From NCBI GenBank assembly GCA_023390775.1, contig JAEWCF010000100.1:1-21904 (forward strand): a stretch of DNA of 21,904 bases, read 5' to 3'. Origin of the DNA: Bacteroidota bacterium. GTDB taxonomy: Bacteria > Bacteroidota > Bacteroidia > Flavobacteriales > Flavobacteriaceae. Below, one piece after another: positions 21,463 through 21,904 of the stretch. Within the stretch, counting starts at the first letter, position 1. The number at the start of each line of letters is the position of its first letter. The notes beneath the pieces are model-generated. The model was given only the letters and a program-made list of their open reading frames with translations. It made no database searches and was not told the DNA's origin. Both the position numbers and the translations under genes were made by a program.

Positions 21463-21904
21463 ATGATCATGGAAAACCAGTCGGGCGATATCAGCAAATG
21501 CCCTTTTCACAATGCACAGGCGGCTGCCGGAGGCGGTACCAAAAACCGGGATTGGTGGCCAAACAAACTAAGGTTGGACGTTTTGCGCCGCAACAATCCG
21601 GTCTCTAACCCCATGGACCGCGATTTCGATTACCGCGAAGCCTTCAATTCACTGGACTACGACGCTTTAAAAAAGGACCTTCGGGACCTGATGACCGATT
21701 CGCAGGATTGGTGGCCTGCAGATTTTGGGCATTACGGCGGATTGTTTGTCCGGATGGCGTGGCACAGCGCCGGAACCTACCGAACCTTTGACGGGCGCGG
21801 CGGCGGCGGGGCGGGCCTCCAGCGTTTCGCACCGTTGAACAGCTGGCCGGACAACGTAAGCCTCGACAAGGCGCGCAGGCTTTTGTGGCCGATCAAGCAG
21901 AAGT
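21463..21904 (+). CDS. katG: Catalase-peroxidase KatG, N-terminal part (cut by the right edge)
   Basis: The first 147 residues of a haem catalase-peroxidase, which removes hydrogen peroxide and can oxidise peroxidase substrates. It starts at ATG 21463 or, less likely, 21469. The N-terminus has CPFHNAQAAAGGGTKNRDWWPN and DWWPADFGHYGG, both typical. The distal haem-side triad is in LFVRMAWHSAGTYR: R97, W100 and H101. W100 is the tryptophan of the Met-Tyr-Trp adduct needed for catalase activity. RFAPLNSWPDNVSLDKARRLL follows. The proximal His and the C-terminal duplicate domain lie outside the window. No frameshift in the visible part. Confidence 0.96.
   Translation, partial: MIMENQSGDISKCPFHNAQAAAGGGTKNRDWWPNKLRLDVLRRNNPVSNPMDRDFDYREAFNSLDYDALKKDLRDLMTDSQDWWPADFGHYGGLFVRMAWHSAGTYRTFDGRGGGGAGLQRFAPLNSWPDNVSLDKARRLLWPIKQK

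Overview
The window looks like a chromosomal segment of a Bacteroidota, most likely a flavobacterium-like member of Flavobacteriia. Three things point there: the RecA, ECF sigma, HemB and PlsC sequences have the look of Flavobacterium proteins; the clearest promoters carry the Bacteroidota -7 element TAnnTTTG rather than TATAAT; and starts mostly lack a Shine-Dalgarno sequence. By eye the coding DNA is about half G+C, which is high for that group, while the spacers are A+T-rich. No tRNA, rRNA, CRISPR, IS element or prophage was seen, and no gene-free stretch exceeds 300 bases (the longest is 19943-20221).

Layout. (1) 1-1703, minus strand: a small lipoprotein, an ECF sigma factor and a single-pass membrane protein, probably its anti-sigma partner, which runs off the left edge. 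(2) 1765-2918, minus: recA with a downstream hairpin terminator. (3) 3109-5476, plus: plsC, an acyl-ACP desaturase and an HD-domain hydrolase, a membrane-lipid-flavoured run with overlapping genes. (4) 5510-11620, minus, one long run ending in a convergent terminator: PchR-like AraC regulator, hemH, MATE exporter, hemJ, orphan NtrY-like sensor kinase, enoyl-CoA hydratase. (5) 11844-17940, plus: hemA-hemC-hemD-hemE-hemF-hemB. (6) 18085-19942, plus: lipoprotein cytochrome c, a small secreted protein, a lipoprotein cyclophilin and an O6-alkylguanine-DNA methyltransferase. (7) 20222-21373, plus: a membrane-anchored serine beta-lactamase-like hydrolase. (8) 21463 to the right edge, plus: the start of katG.

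The core of the window is a nearly complete aerobic C5 haem pathway on two divergent arms: glutamyl-tRNA reductase, porphobilinogen synthase, hydroxymethylbilane synthase, uroporphyrinogen-III synthase, uroporphyrinogen decarboxylase, oxygen-dependent coproporphyrinogen oxidase, HemJ-type protoporphyrinogen oxidase and ferrochelatase. Only hemL (glutamate-1-semialdehyde aminomutase) is missing. The AraC regulator sits at the divergence point, where a near-palindrome lies across the -33/spacer region of the hemA promoter. Two haem users, a cytochrome c and KatG, lie on the far side of the plus arm.

The most unusual non-coding signals are two. First, 7- or 8-bp tandem arrays start at or within a few bases of the stop codons of six genes and in three cases supply the stop codon itself. 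Second, two 31-base palindromes of one family differ by two fully compensated base pairs, so the pairing appears to be conserved.
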